Positions 17,581-26,049 of a stretch of 64,000 nucleotides of DNA are shown piece by piece. Made by a program: the position numbers and the translations under genes. Position 1 is the first letter of the stretch. The number at the start of each line of letters is the position of its first letter. The stretch comes from Bradyrhizobium jicamae. Lineage in GTDB: Bacteria > Pseudomonadota > Alphaproteobacteria > Rhizobiales > Xanthobacteraceae. The notes under the pieces were generated by a model. It searched no databases. It had not been told where the DNA came from and saw only the letters and a list, made by a program, of their open reading frames with translations. Location: positions 1 through 64,000 of the forward strand of contig NZ_JAFCJX010000030.1 of NCBI RefSeq assembly GCF_018130695.1, read 5' to 3'.

Positions 17581-18537
17581 CTATTCCGCCGCCCGCTTCG
17601 TCTCGCTCAGATACGCCTGATAGGCGCGCTTGATGCCGTCTTCGAGCGACGTGCTGGCGCGCCAGCCGAGCTTGGCGAGGCGGCTGACATCGAGCAGCTT
17701 GCGCGGCGTGCCGTCGGGCCGCGAGGTGTCGAAACTGATCTCACCACCATAGCCGACCGTCGCCGCGACCACGCGGGCGAATTCGGCGATGGTGATGTCC
17801 TCGCCGGTGCCGATGTTGACGAGCTCCGGCGACGAGTAGGTCTTCATCAGATGCACGCAGGCATCGGCGAGATCGTCGACATAGAGAAACTCGCGCCGCG
17901 GCGTGCCCGTGCCCCACACCACGACATTCCCAGCGCCCGACACCTTCGCCTCATGGAAACGGCGGATCAGCGCGGCGACGACGTGGCTGTACTCGGGGTG
18001 ATAGTTGTCGCCGGGACCATAGAGATTGGTCGGCATCACGCTGATGAAATCCGAGCCGTACTGGCTGCGATAGGCCTCGGCCATCTTGATGCCGGCGATC
18101 TTGGCGATCGCATACGGCTCGTTGGTCGGCTCCAGCGCGCCGGTCAGCATCGTGTCTTCGCGCAGCGGCTGAGGAGCCAATCGCGGATAGATGCAGGAAG
18201 AGCCGAAGAACATCAGCTTCTCGCATCCATTGACATGAGCGGCGTGGATCACATTCGCCGCGATCGCCAGATTGTCGTAGAGGAATTCGGCGCGCAGCGT
18301 GTTGTTGGCGACGATGCCGCCGACCTTGGCAGCCGCGAGAAAGACGGCTTGCGGACGCTTGGCGGCAAACCATGCATTCACGGCGGCCTGATCGCGCAGA
18401 TCGACCTCGTTCCGCGAGATCGTCAGCAGTTGCACATTCTCGCTTGCAAGCCGGCGCACCAGCGCCGCACCGACCATGCCGCGATGGCCGGCGACGAAGA
18501 CGGTCTTGCCGGCGAGATCAAACGGGGCGCTTGCCAT
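17581..18537 (-). CDS. fcl: GDP-L-fucose synthase
   Basis: This bifunctional epimerase-reductase converts GDP-4-keto-6-deoxy-mannose to GDP-L-fucose with NADPH. The 318-aa extended SDR has GHRGMVG at 17-23, SSCIYP (Ser113/114) and the catalytic pair Tyr142 and Lys146 in NEPYAIAK, plus the family segment TNLYGPGDNYHPEYSHV. It overlaps the end of gmd by 20 bases on the same strand, so the two enzymes are made together. A related enzyme (GDP-colitose synthase) would look similar, but the preceding gmd favours fucose. Confidence 0.95.
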   Translation of the reverse strand: MASAPFDLAGKTVFVAGHRGMVGAALVRRLASENVQLLTISRNEVDLRDQAAVNAWFAAKRPQAVFLAAAKVGGIVANNTLRAEFLYDNLAIAANVIHAAHVNGCEKLMFFGSSCIYPRLAPQPLREDTMLTGALEPTNEPYAIAKIAGIKMAEAYRSQYGSDFISVMPTNLYGPGDNYHPEYSHVVAALIRRFHEAKVSGAGNVVVWGTGTPRREFLYVDDLADACVHLMKTYSSPELVNIGTGEDITIAEFARVVAATVGYGGEISFDTSRPDGTPRKLLDVSRLAKLGWRASTSLEDGIKRAYQAYLSETKRAAE

Positions 18538-19603
18538 TGGCGACGTCCTGTCGGGCCTCGGCGAGATCGCCGGCGACCATGTCCTTCACCAGTTGCGCGA
18601 ACGGCGTCTTCGGCTTCCACCCGAGCCTCTCACGCGCCTTGCTGGCATCGCCGACCAGGAGATCGACCTCGGTCGGGCGGAAATAGGCCGGATCGATGCG
18701 AACGACGGTCTTGCCGCTCTTCTTGTCGACGCCGGTCTCCTCGACGCCCTGGCCGCGCCATTCGATGCTGCGGCCAACCTCAACAAAGGCAAGCTCGACA
18801 AATTCGCGCACCGAACGGGTCTCGCCGGTCGCGAGCACGAAATCATCGGGCGTATCGGCCTGCAGGATCAGGTGCATGCCCTCGACATAGTCGCGCGCAT
18901 GACCCCAGTCGCGCTTGGCCTCGAGGTTGCCGAGATACAACGTCTCTTCCAGCCCCGCCTCGATCCTCGCGACGCCGCGGGTGATCTTGCGGGTGACAAA
19001 GGTTTCGCCGCGGATCGGGCTCTCATGGTTGAACAGGATGCCGTTGCTGGCGAACATCCCGTAGGCCTCGCGATAGTTCACCGTGATCCAGTAGCCATAG
19101 AGTTTTGCCACCCCGTAAGGCGAGCGCGGATAGAACGGCGTCGTCTCCTTTTGCGGCACCTCCTGTACGAGGCCGTACAGTTCCGAGGTCGAGGCCTGGT
19201 AGAACCGCGTCTCCTTCTCCATGCCGAGGATGCGGATCGCTTCCAGCAGTCGCAGCACACCGATCGCGTCGGCATTCGCCGTATATTCCGGGCTCTCGAA
19301 CGAGACCTGGACGTGGCTTTGCGCGGCGAGGTTATAGATCTCGGTCGGCCGGATCTGCTGCATCAGGCGGATCAGATTGGTCGAGTCGGTCATATCGCCG
19401 TAATGCATCAGGAACGGCACGTTGCCGGCGTGCGGATCCTGGTAGAGATGGTCGACGCGCGCGGTGTTGAACGACGACGAGCGGCGCTTGATGCCGTGCA
19501 CGGTGTAGCCGAGGCCGAGCAGGTATTCGGCGAGATAGGCGCCGTCCTGCCCGGTGACACCGGTGATCAGCGCAACGCGCCGCTTTGAGTCCTGAGCCGT
19601 CAT
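18518..19603 (-). CDS. gmd: GDP-mannose 4,6-dehydratase
   Basis: The enzyme makes GDP-4-keto-6-deoxy-D-mannose from GDP-mannose. The 361-aa SDR has TGVTGQDGAYLAEYLL at the nucleotide-binding end, the Gmd-specific KRRSSSFNT segment, and the catalytic STSELYG and SPYGVAKLYGYW motifs. ATG at 19603 is preferred because GGAG sits at good spacing; an ATG one codon earlier and a longer frame are less likely. Together with fcl it supplies GDP-L-fucose to the surface-glycan locus or to Nod-factor-type decoration; the window does not decide which. Confidence 0.96.
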   Translation of the reverse strand: MTAQDSKRRVALITGVTGQDGAYLAEYLLGLGYTVHGIKRRSSSFNTARVDHLYQDPHAGNVPFLMHYGDMTDSTNLIRLMQQIRPTEIYNLAAQSHVQVSFESPEYTANADAIGVLRLLEAIRILGMEKETRFYQASTSELYGLVQEVPQKETTPFYPRSPYGVAKLYGYWITVNYREAYGMFASNGILFNHESPIRGETFVTRKITRGVARIEAGLEETLYLGNLEAKRDWGHARDYVEGMHLILQADTPDDFVLATGETRSVREFVELAFVEVGRSIEWRGQGVEETGVDKKSGKTVVRIDPAYFRPTEVDLLVGDASKARERLGWKPKTPFAQLVKDMVAGDLAEARQDVANGKRPV

Positions 19604-19728
19604 CATGTCTCCAGAGGCGCCACATGCGCCCGCCGGGGTCGGTCTGTAGCACCCACCCTGCGCCAAGTCTAATGTCGGCGTGTCATGCCGAAGCCCCATG
19701 AAATCAGGGATTTAGGCCACGACGACGG

Positions 19729-20403
19729 TCATTCGCCGTAGTTGCGCAGGCGCTCGAGCTCGATGATCGTGACCCCGCCATATTCGAGCCGGAGCAGACC
19801 GTCCTTCTCCAGCCGCTTCAGGCACTGGTTGGCATTCTGCCGGGACATGCCCGACAGCGCCCCGATCTCCTCCTGGGTGATCTCCAGATGCGCAGTCGAT
19901 TCGGGGTAGAGGATCGGGTTGAACAGCGAGGCGATGCTGCGGGCAAGCCGCGAGGTTGCATCCAGCGTGCGGTTGACCTCGAGCATGCCGATGAACTGGC
20001 CAAGCCGCTCGTTGAGCTGGCGCACCAGAAAACGATTGAAGCCGACGCTGTTCTCGAACAGCCACATGAAGGCGGAGCGCTCCATCAGGGCGACGCGGCT
20101 GTTGCGCAGCGCGACCACGTCATAGCGGCGCGGCTCGTTCTTGAGCACGCTGCCCTCGCCGAACCAGGCCCCCGCCGTCAGCCCGGCAAGGCTTGTCTCC
20201 TTGCCATCGCGCGAGACCCCGCCCATGCGGGCAAGGCCGCTCACCACGCCCGCCCAATAGCCGAACGTGTCGCCGCGGATGAAAACGGTCTCGCCGGTGC
20301 CGTAGGACCGCTCGGTGATGCCGGCGCGGGCGACCTCGATCTCGCGGTCAGTGAGCTCGCGCGACCACGCGGCAATGCGCTTCAGATGATCCTCTGAAAT
20401 CAT
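19729..20403 (-). CDS. Crp/Fnr-family transcriptional regulator
   Basis: The 224-aa protein has an N-terminal cyclic-nucleotide-binding-like beta barrel (about 20-125, with WFGEGSVLKNEPRRYDVVAL), a dimerisation helix, and a C-terminal winged helix-turn-helix around residues 170-205 (ITQEEIGALSGMSRQNANQCLKRL). No cysteine cluster typical of oxygen-sensing FNR is present, so the effector is unknown. A perfect palindrome at 20443-20459 lies about 40 bases upstream of its start. It is divergent from the second liv operon, which it might control. Confidence 0.9.
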   Translation of the reverse strand: MISEDHLKRIAAWSRELTDREIEVARAGITERSYGTGETVFIRGDTFGYWAGVVSGLARMGGVSRDGKETSLAGLTAGAWFGEGSVLKNEPRRYDVVALRNSRVALMERSAFMWLFENSVGFNRFLVRQLNERLGQFIGMLEVNRTLDATSRLARSIASLFNPILYPESTAHLEITQEEIGALSGMSRQNANQCLKRLEKDGLLRLEYGGVTIIELERLRNYGE

Positions 20404-20442
20404 GATCCCGAAGCCAGCCGCACCGTCGTGTCACCCCGTCCA

Positions 20443-20459
20443 TTGCTGCATTGCAGCAA
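20443..20459. promoter_or_regulatory. Perfect 8-bp inverted repeat upstream of the Crp/Fnr gene
   Basis: TTGCTGCA-T-TGCAGCAA is a perfect inverted repeat with a single central base, 40 bases before the regulator start and in the divergent space before the second liv operon. It could be an autoregulatory operator of the Crp/Fnr protein or a site for another dimeric factor. It differs from the classical TGTGA-N6-TCACA CRP site. Confidence 0.4.
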
Positions 20460-20735
20460 GACCATCGTACCTTCATCCGACCAAAGGTGAAGGCGCTCGC
20501 TCGCCCAAAAAACTTTGTCGCCGAATTGTCAGGCACGAGACATTTCAAAATAGCGCTTTCCTCTATTGAGGGCCACCTTGGGCGATGCGGCTTTTGATCC
20601 CGTCGGGAACGAGAGCGGCACCAAGCCGGTCGAGACCATTGGCTGCATGGCCTGACCGGCGCGGTCATATTAGGATCGCTTGGGCAAAAGCGGATGAAGA
20701 GCGCAGCAAGCGCCATCACCGGGAGGGATTATTTG

Positions 20736-21557
20736 GTGGCGACCAGTCTTGAAGTGCGCGGCGTGTCGTTGCGATTCGGTGGCGTCCGCGCGCTGACCGA
20801 AGTCAGTTTCGGCGTCAACGAGGGCGAGCTGTTCTCGATCATCGGCCCCAACGGCGCCGGCAAGACCTCGATCGTCAACTGCATCTCCGGCCGTTACAAG
20901 CCGACCGAAGGCCAGCTGTTCTATCGCGGCAAGGACATCACCGGCCTCAATCCGAACGCGCGGCCGCGGCTCGGCATCGGCCGCACCTTCCAGAATCTGG
21001 CGCTGTTCCACCATATGAGCGTGCTCGACAACATCATGGTCGGCCGCCATCACCTCCTGAAGAACAACTTCCTGACCGGATCGCTGTACTGGCTGACCGG
21101 CGCGCGGCGCGAGGAGCTCGAGCATCGCCGCAAGGTGGAAGAGATCATCGACTTCCTCGATTTGCAGTCGGTGCGCAAGGCGACCGCCGGCACCCTGCCT
21201 TACGGCCTGCGCAAGCGCGTCGAGCTCGCGCGCGCGATGGCGCTGGAGCCGCAGCTGATCCTGCTCGACGAGCCGATGGCCGGCATGAACTTCGAAGAGA
21301 AGGAAGACATGGCGCGCTACATCGTCGACCTCAACGAAGAGTTCGGCATGACTGTCATGATGATCGAGCACGACATGGGCGTCGTGATGGACATCTCCCA
21401 CCGCGTCATGGTGCTGGATTTCGGCCGCAAGATCGCCGAGGGCGATCCGGCCACCGTGCTGGCCGATCCCCACGTCAAGCGCGCCTATCTCGGCGAAGAG
21501 GACGAGATCCTCGTCGATCCCGACGACAAGCCGGCGGTGCGGGAGAGCGCGGCATGA
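20736..21557 (+). CDS. livG: ABC transporter ATPase LivG, second operon
   Basis: The ATPase has Walker A GPNGAGKT (37-44 from the GTG), LivG signature LPYGLRKR, Walker B LILLDEPMAGMN and the EHDMGVVMD switch. GTG at 20736 is preferred because GGGAGGG lies 8 bases upstream; an in-frame ATG at 20694 would give 287 aa with no ribosome-binding site. It overlaps the acyl-CoA ligase start by 4 bases. It differs clearly from the LivG at 10877, with an insertion around residues 105-130, so the two transporters are probably not recent duplicates. Confidence 0.93.
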   Translation: MATSLEVRGVSLRFGGVRALTEVSFGVNEGELFSIIGPNGAGKTSIVNCISGRYKPTEGQLFYRGKDITGLNPNARPRLGIGRTFQNLALFHHMSVLDNIMVGRHHLLKNNFLTGSLYWLTGARREELEHRRKVEEIIDFLDLQSVRKATAGTLPYGLRKRVELARAMALEPQLILLDEPMAGMNFEEKEDMARYIVDLNEEFGMTVMMIEHDMGVVMDISHRVMVLDFGRKIAEGDPATVLADPHVKRAYLGEEDEILVDPDDKPAVRESAA

Positions 21558-23482
21558 TGGACTACGCCGCTCGCGTCGCGCAGGCCGACACCTATCCAAA
21601 GCTGCTGCGGCTCAACGCCAGGGAACATGGCAGCGAGATCGCGTTGCGCGAGAAGGATTTTGGCCTGTGGCGCGAGTTCACCTGGAACGACTACCAGACC
21701 CGCGTCCATGATTTCGCGCTCGGCATGGTCGAGCTCGGGCTCGGCCGCGGCGACGTGATCGGTATCATCGGCGACAACCGGCCGGACTGGGTCGCGGCCG
21801 AGATCGCAACGCACGCGATCGGCGCGATGAGCCTCGGACTCTATCGCGACGTGCTGGACGAGGAAGCCGCCTATCTGCTGAGCTACGGCGAGGCGCAGCT
21901 CGTGTTCGCCGAGGACGAGGAGCAGGTCGACAAGCTGCTGGCGCTCGCCGATCGCGCGCCGAAGCTGAAGCACATCGTCTATTCCGATCCGCGCGGCATG
22001 CGGAAATATGACGATCCGCGGCTGATGGAGGCGAGCAAGCTGGTCGCGATGGGCCGCGACCACGCTACGCGCGAGCCGGGTCTCTATGACAGACTGGTCG
22101 ATGCGACAAAGGGTGAGGATGTCGCGATCCTCTGCACCACGTCGGGCACCACGGCCAATCCAAAGCTTGCGATGCTCGCCGCCGGCCGCGTGCTGCGGCA
22201 CTGCGCGACCTATCTCACCTTCGATCCCAAGGGCCCGGACGACGAATACGTCTCGGTGCTGCCGCTGCCCTGGATCATGGAACAGGTCTATGTGCTCGGC
22301 AAAGGGCTGCTCTGCCGGATGAAGGTGAACTTCGTCGAAGAGCCCGACACCATGATGAACGACTTCCGCGAGATCGCGCCGACCTTTGTGCTGTTTGCGC
22401 CGCGCGTCTGGGAATCGATCGCCGCCGACGTCCGCGCCGGCGTGATGGATGCCTCGCCGTTCAAGCAGAAGCTCTACGACCTCGGCATGAAGACCGGCCT
22501 CTCAGCGCTGGCCGACGGCAAGCACTCGCTGTTCGCCGACAAGCTGCTGTTCCGCGCGCTGCGCGACCGGCTTGGCTTCTCCCGGCTGCGCTCGGCCGCG
22601 ACCGGCGGCGCGGCGCTCGGGCCGGATACCTTCAAGTTCTTCCAGGCGATGGGCGTCCCGCTGCGTACGCTCTACGGCCAGACCGAGTTGCTCGGCGCCT
22701 ACACGCTGCATCCGCCCGGCAAGGTCGATCCTGACACGACCGGCGTGCCGATGGCCGACGACATCGAGATCAAGGTCGACAACCCCGACGTCAACGGCGT
22801 CGGCGAGATCGTGGTGCGGCACCCCAACATGTTCCTCGGCTACTACAAGAACCCCGAGGCGTCGGTGGCCGACATCAAGGACGGCTGGATGCATTCGGGC
22901 GATGCCGGTTACTACAACGACAACCAGCAGCTCGTCGTGATCGATCGCATCAAGGATCTCGCCGAAACCTCGCGCGGCGAGCGCTTCTCGCCGCAATATA
23001 TCGAGAACAAGCTGAAATTCTCGCCCTATGTCGCCGAAGCCGTGGTGCTCGGCGCCGGCCGCGACGCGCTCGCCGCGATGATCTGCATCCGCTACTCCAT
23101 CATCTCGAAATGGGCGGAGAAGAATCGCATCTCGTTCACGACCTACACCGACCTCTCCTCGCGCCCCGAGGTCTATGCGCTGCTGAAGAAAGAGGTCGAG
23201 ACCGTCAACGCCACCCTGCCGCCGGCGCAGCGCATCTCGCGCTTCCTGCTGCTCTACAAGGAGCTCGACGCCGACGATGGCGAGCTGACCCGCACGCGAA
23301 AAGTGCGCCGCGGCGTCATCAACGAGAAATACGCCGACATCATCGACGGCATCTACGGCGGCAAGCGCGACATCCCCGTCGACACCGTGATCCGCTTCCA
23401 GGACGGCACGACGCAGCGCGTGCGGACAACCCTGCAGGTGGTGGACTTGGGCCGCGCCGTCACCGCGGAGGCCGCGGAATGA
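21554..23482 (+). CDS. AMP-forming acyl-CoA synthetase (long-chain/aryl type)
   Basis: The 642-aa adenylate-forming enzyme activates a carboxylic acid with ATP and CoA. It shows the P-loop TTSGTTANPK (195-204), the YGQTE motif (A5-like) near residue 375, the hinge YNDNQQLVVIDRIKDL, and a C-terminal lid. Its length fits FadD15/FAA-type long-chain ligases. It is embedded in the transport operon, overlapping livG by 4 bases, so the imported compound is probably a carboxylic acid (fatty, aromatic or amino-acid-derived) trapped as its CoA ester. After it comes a repeat-flanked DUF559 gene in the opposite orientation. Confidence 0.92.
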   Translation: MMDYAARVAQADTYPKLLRLNAREHGSEIALREKDFGLWREFTWNDYQTRVHDFALGMVELGLGRGDVIGIIGDNRPDWVAAEIATHAIGAMSLGLYRDVLDEEAAYLLSYGEAQLVFAEDEEQVDKLLALADRAPKLKHIVYSDPRGMRKYDDPRLMEASKLVAMGRDHATREPGLYDRLVDATKGEDVAILCTTSGTTANPKLAMLAAGRVLRHCATYLTFDPKGPDDEYVSVLPLPWIMEQVYVLGKGLLCRMKVNFVEEPDTMMNDFREIAPTFVLFAPRVWESIAADVRAGVMDASPFKQKLYDLGMKTGLSALADGKHSLFADKLLFRALRDRLGFSRLRSAATGGAALGPDTFKFFQAMGVPLRTLYGQTELLGAYTLHPPGKVDPDTTGVPMADDIEIKVDNPDVNGVGEIVVRHPNMFLGYYKNPEASVADIKDGWMHSGDAGYYNDNQQLVVIDRIKDLAETSRGERFSPQYIENKLKFSPYVAEAVVLGAGRDALAAMICIRYSIISKWAEKNRISFTTYTDLSSRPEVYALLKKEVETVNATLPPAQRISRFLLLYKELDADDGELTRTRKVRRGVINEKYADIIDGIYGGKRDIPVDTVIRFQDGTTQRVRTTLQVVDLGRAVTAEAAE

Positions 23483-23509
23483 GGGCGCCAGTCGCCGAGC
23501 ACACTGCAT

Positions 23510-24010
23510 CCCTTCGCCTCTCCCCGCTTGCGGGGAGAGGCCGGAGCGCGTCAGCGATCCGGGTGAGGGGGAGCCTCCGCAAGCGCGGTGACAATCGTTT
23601 CGAGGACACCCGCCAAGTTACCCAAAACGTCATTGTTCCAGAATCGCAAGACACGGTAGTTGTGGTCAGCAAGCCACTTGTCGCGAACGACGTCGCTCTG
23701 GCTGTCGGCATGCTGCCCACCGTCCACTTCAATAATGAGGCGGCTTTCGCGACAGATGAAATCGACCGTGTAAGGGCCAACCGGCTCCTGGCGGACGAAC
23801 TTGTGTCCATTCAGCCGGCGGGCGCGAAGGTTGTACCACAGCGCCCCTTCCGCATCGCTCAGGTTACCTCGCAGGCGTCGCGCTCGATCGGTCTTGGATT
23901 CGTTAGCACCGCGCATGCGGAGGCTCCCCCTCACCCGTCGTGCTCCGGACGATGCTTCGCATCGCTCGGCGCACGCCGGCCTCTCCCCGCACGCGGGGAG
24001 AGGCGAAAGG
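23510..24010. mobile_element. Inverted-repeat element carrying a DUF559 nuclease gene
   Basis: The outer ends (23510-23542 and 23978-24010) are reverse complements at 31 of 33 positions, and each contains the hairpin CTCCCCGC-N2-GCGGGGAG. Inside them is a perfect 20-bp inverted repeat, GGGTGAGGGGGAGCCTCCGC at 23561-23580 and its complement at 23917-23936. The only gene, DUF559, is framed by this pair; its last codons lie in the left repeat. The unit separates the acyl-CoA ligase from livH in a plus-strand operon, while its own gene points the other way, so it looks inserted. No target-site duplication is obvious. A gene-less relative is at 3262-3394. Confidence 0.65.
23551..23916 (-). CDS. 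DUF559 (Vsr-like fold) endonuclease-domain protein
   Basis: The 121-aa protein belongs to the DUF559 family, related to Vsr very-short-patch-repair and other PD-(D/E)XK-type nucleases. The likely active-site residues are visible: Asp52 (TVDFICRES), Glu63 and Asp65 (LIIEVDGGQH) and His69. A basic N-terminal helix (RARRLRGNLSDAEGALW) precedes them. ATG at 23916 is chosen because upstream codons only translate the flanking repeat; the final residues (AEAPPHPDR) also come from repeat sequence. It is antisense to the operon it lies in. A role in DNA processing or in mobility of the surrounding repeat is inference. Confidence 0.82.
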   Translation of the reverse strand: MRGANESKTDRARRLRGNLSDAEGALWYNLRARRLNGHKFVRQEPVGPYTVDFICRESRLIIEVDGGQHADSQSDVVRDKWLADHNYRVLRFWNNDVLGNLAGVLETIVTALAEAPPHPDR

Positions 24011-24023
24011 TTCAGCATAGCAC

Positions 24024-24917
24024 ATGAACACCGCCTTCCTCATCCAGCTGATCGTCAACGGCCTCGTGGTCGGCACGCTCTATGGCGTGGTCGCGATGTC
24101 GTTTGTGTTGATCTACAAGGCGACGCAGGTCGTGAACTTTGCGCAGGGCGAGCTGCTGCTGGTCGGCGCCTGGGTGTGCTGGGCGCTGCTGACCAAGTAT
24201 CAGGTGCCGTTCTGGATCGGCATGCCGATCACCTTAGTCTTCATGTTCATCTTCGGCATTGCGATCCAGGTCGTGATCCTCCGCCCGATGATCGGCGAGC
24301 CGATCATCTCCGTGATCATGGTGACGATCGGCCTCTCGACCGTGTTCCAGGCCGCGCTGAAATGGATCTTCGGCGTCAATCCGCAGCCCTTCCCGCGGGT
24401 GTTCGAGAGCCAGGCGGTGAACCTGTTCGGCCTGCAGATCCAGACCGTCTATGTCATGAGCCTCGTCGTATCACTCGCGATGATGGTCGGCATGGCCTGG
24501 TTCTTCCGCGCCTCGAAATACGGCCTGGCGATGCGCGCCACCGCGTTCAACCAGCAAGTCGCGCAGTCGCTGGGCATCTCCGTGAAGAGCGTGTTCGCGA
24601 TGGCCTGGGCGATCTCGGCAACGGTCTCGGCGGTGGCCGGTGTCGTCGTCGCCGTGGTCAACGGCGTCTCGTCGGGTCTGTCCGCGTACGGCATCAAGGT
24701 CTTTCCGGCGGCGATCCTCGGCGGCCTCGACTCAGTTGGCGGCGCGGTGCTCGGCGGCATCATCATCGGGCTGCTGGAAAACGTCGCCCAATATGTCGAC
24801 AGCCAGTATCTGCACTGGGGCAATCTCTACGAGATCGCGCCGTTCTACGTGCTGATCATCATCCTGATGATCAAGCCGTACGGCCTGTTCGGCACCAAGG
24901 ACATTGAACGGGTCTGA
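24024..24917 (+). CDS. livH: ABC transporter permease LivH, second operon
   Basis: The 297-aa inner-membrane permease has eight or so hydrophobic segments and the LivH signature VNFAQGELLLVGAWVCWALL near residue 36. It carries the coupling region MRATAFNQQVAQSLGI. It lies 3 bases before livM and about 540 bases after the ligase gene because the DUF559 element intervenes. If the element blocks read-through, expression of livHMK would need its own promoter; none was clearly seen. Confidence 0.94.
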   Translation: MNTAFLIQLIVNGLVVGTLYGVVAMSFVLIYKATQVVNFAQGELLLVGAWVCWALLTKYQVPFWIGMPITLVFMFIFGIAIQVVILRPMIGEPIISVIMVTIGLSTVFQAALKWIFGVNPQPFPRVFESQAVNLFGLQIQTVYVMSLVVSLAMMVGMAWFFRASKYGLAMRATAFNQQVAQSLGISVKSVFAMAWAISATVSAVAGVVVAVVNGVSSGLSAYGIKVFPAAILGGLDSVGGAVLGGIIIGLLENVAQYVDSQYLHWGNLYEIAPFYVLIIILMIKPYGLFGTKDIERV

Positions 24918-24919
24918 TC

Positions 24920-25993
24920 ATGGCAACGCGCACGCTCATCCCATCCGGCGACTTCCGCACCACCTACGCGGCCGACACCACGATCTTCCCGACCGTAACC
25001 AGCCGCAACTTTGCGATCGCCGGCATCATCATCGCCTGCTTCGCGCCGATGGTGCTCTCCAATTACTGGCTCAGCATCTCCATCCAGATCGGCATCTTCG
25101 CGATCGCGGCGCTGGGCCTGAACGTGCTGGTCGGTTTCACCGGCCAGATCTCGATCGGCCATGCCGCCTTCTTCCTGCTCGGCGCCTTCACCTCGGCCTA
25201 CATCTCCAACAACGCGCCGATCCCGGTGTTCTTCGCAATCCCGCTCGCCGGCGTCGTCACGGCACTGGTCGGGCTGATCTTCGGCGTGCCGGCGGCGCGG
25301 CTGAAGGGGCTCTATCTGGTCATCGCGACGCTCGCCGCGCAGTACATCCTGCTCGACTTCTTCTCCCGTGCCGAATGGTTTTCCGGCGGCTCGGTGCCGG
25401 CCAGCGCCAATCCGTTCTCGATCTTCGGCTACACCTTCCGCGGCGATAAGCAATATTTCTACGTCGTGCTGGCCTATCTCGTGATCTCCTACCTGCTGGT
25501 CACCAATCTGATGCGCACGCGCGACGGTCGCGCATTGATCGCGATCCGCGACCATTATCTCTCTGCCGAGATCATGGGTATCAACCTCACCAAATACCGC
25601 ACACTGTCGTTCGGCCTCGCCGCGTTCTTTGCCGGCATCGCCGGCGCGCTCTATGCGCACTACCAGCTCGTGATCTCGCAGGAAGGCTTTGGCATCGAGC
25701 GCTCGGTGCTGTTCCTCGCCATGGTCATCATCGGCGGCACCGGCTCGGTGATGGGCACGCTGATGGGAACGGCCTTCGTCGTGCTGCTGCCGGAATCGAT
25801 GGAGTGGCTGAGCCATCAGCTGAAGGGCGGCGCGATCGACAAGGCGCTGCAGCTCAACAACAACATCACGTTCCTGCGCGAGATCGCGATCGGCCTGATC
25901 ATCATCGGCTTCCTGATGTTCGAGCCCGACGGGCTCGCGCATCGCTGGCGGCAGATCAAGACCTACTGGAAACTCTACCCGTTCTCGCATTGA
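24920..25993 (+). CDS. livM: ABC transporter permease LivM, second operon
   Basis: The 357-aa polytopic permease has the LivM hallmark LVGFTGQISIGHAAFFLLGAF near residues 71-91 (quoted in part by its key residues G, Q, S, G, H) and the coupling helix ALIAIRDHYLSAEIMGI. It starts 3 bases after livH stops and is followed 57 bases later by the binding-protein gene. Its longer N-terminus (about 30 residues before the first membrane segment) is typical of this transporter subgroup. Confidence 0.94.
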   Translation: MATRTLIPSGDFRTTYAADTTIFPTVTSRNFAIAGIIIACFAPMVLSNYWLSISIQIGIFAIAALGLNVLVGFTGQISIGHAAFFLLGAFTSAYISNNAPIPVFFAIPLAGVVTALVGLIFGVPAARLKGLYLVIATLAAQYILLDFFSRAEWFSGGSVPASANPFSIFGYTFRGDKQYFYVVLAYLVISYLLVTNLMRTRDGRALIAIRDHYLSAEIMGINLTKYRTLSFGLAAFFAGIAGALYAHYQLVISQEGFGIERSVLFLAMVIIGGTGSVMGTLMGTAFVVLLPESMEWLSHQLKGGAIDKALQLNNNITFLREIAIGLIIIGFLMFEPDGLAHRWRQIKTYWKLYPFSH

Positions 25994-26049
25994 CGCAGGA
26001 ACGGGACCTGAAAAGACGGCATCAACGAATAACAGGAGGAAACGACCCA

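Noticed and set aside
23917..24018. N-terminal extension of the DUF559 protein
   Set aside because: The 34 extra codons only translate the flanking inverted repeat; the ATG at 23916 fits the start of the family.
23110..24027. Plus-strand frame through the ligase end and the DUF559 element
   Set aside because: It is out of frame with the ligase and runs through repeat sequence; the minus-strand DUF559 motifs are convincing.
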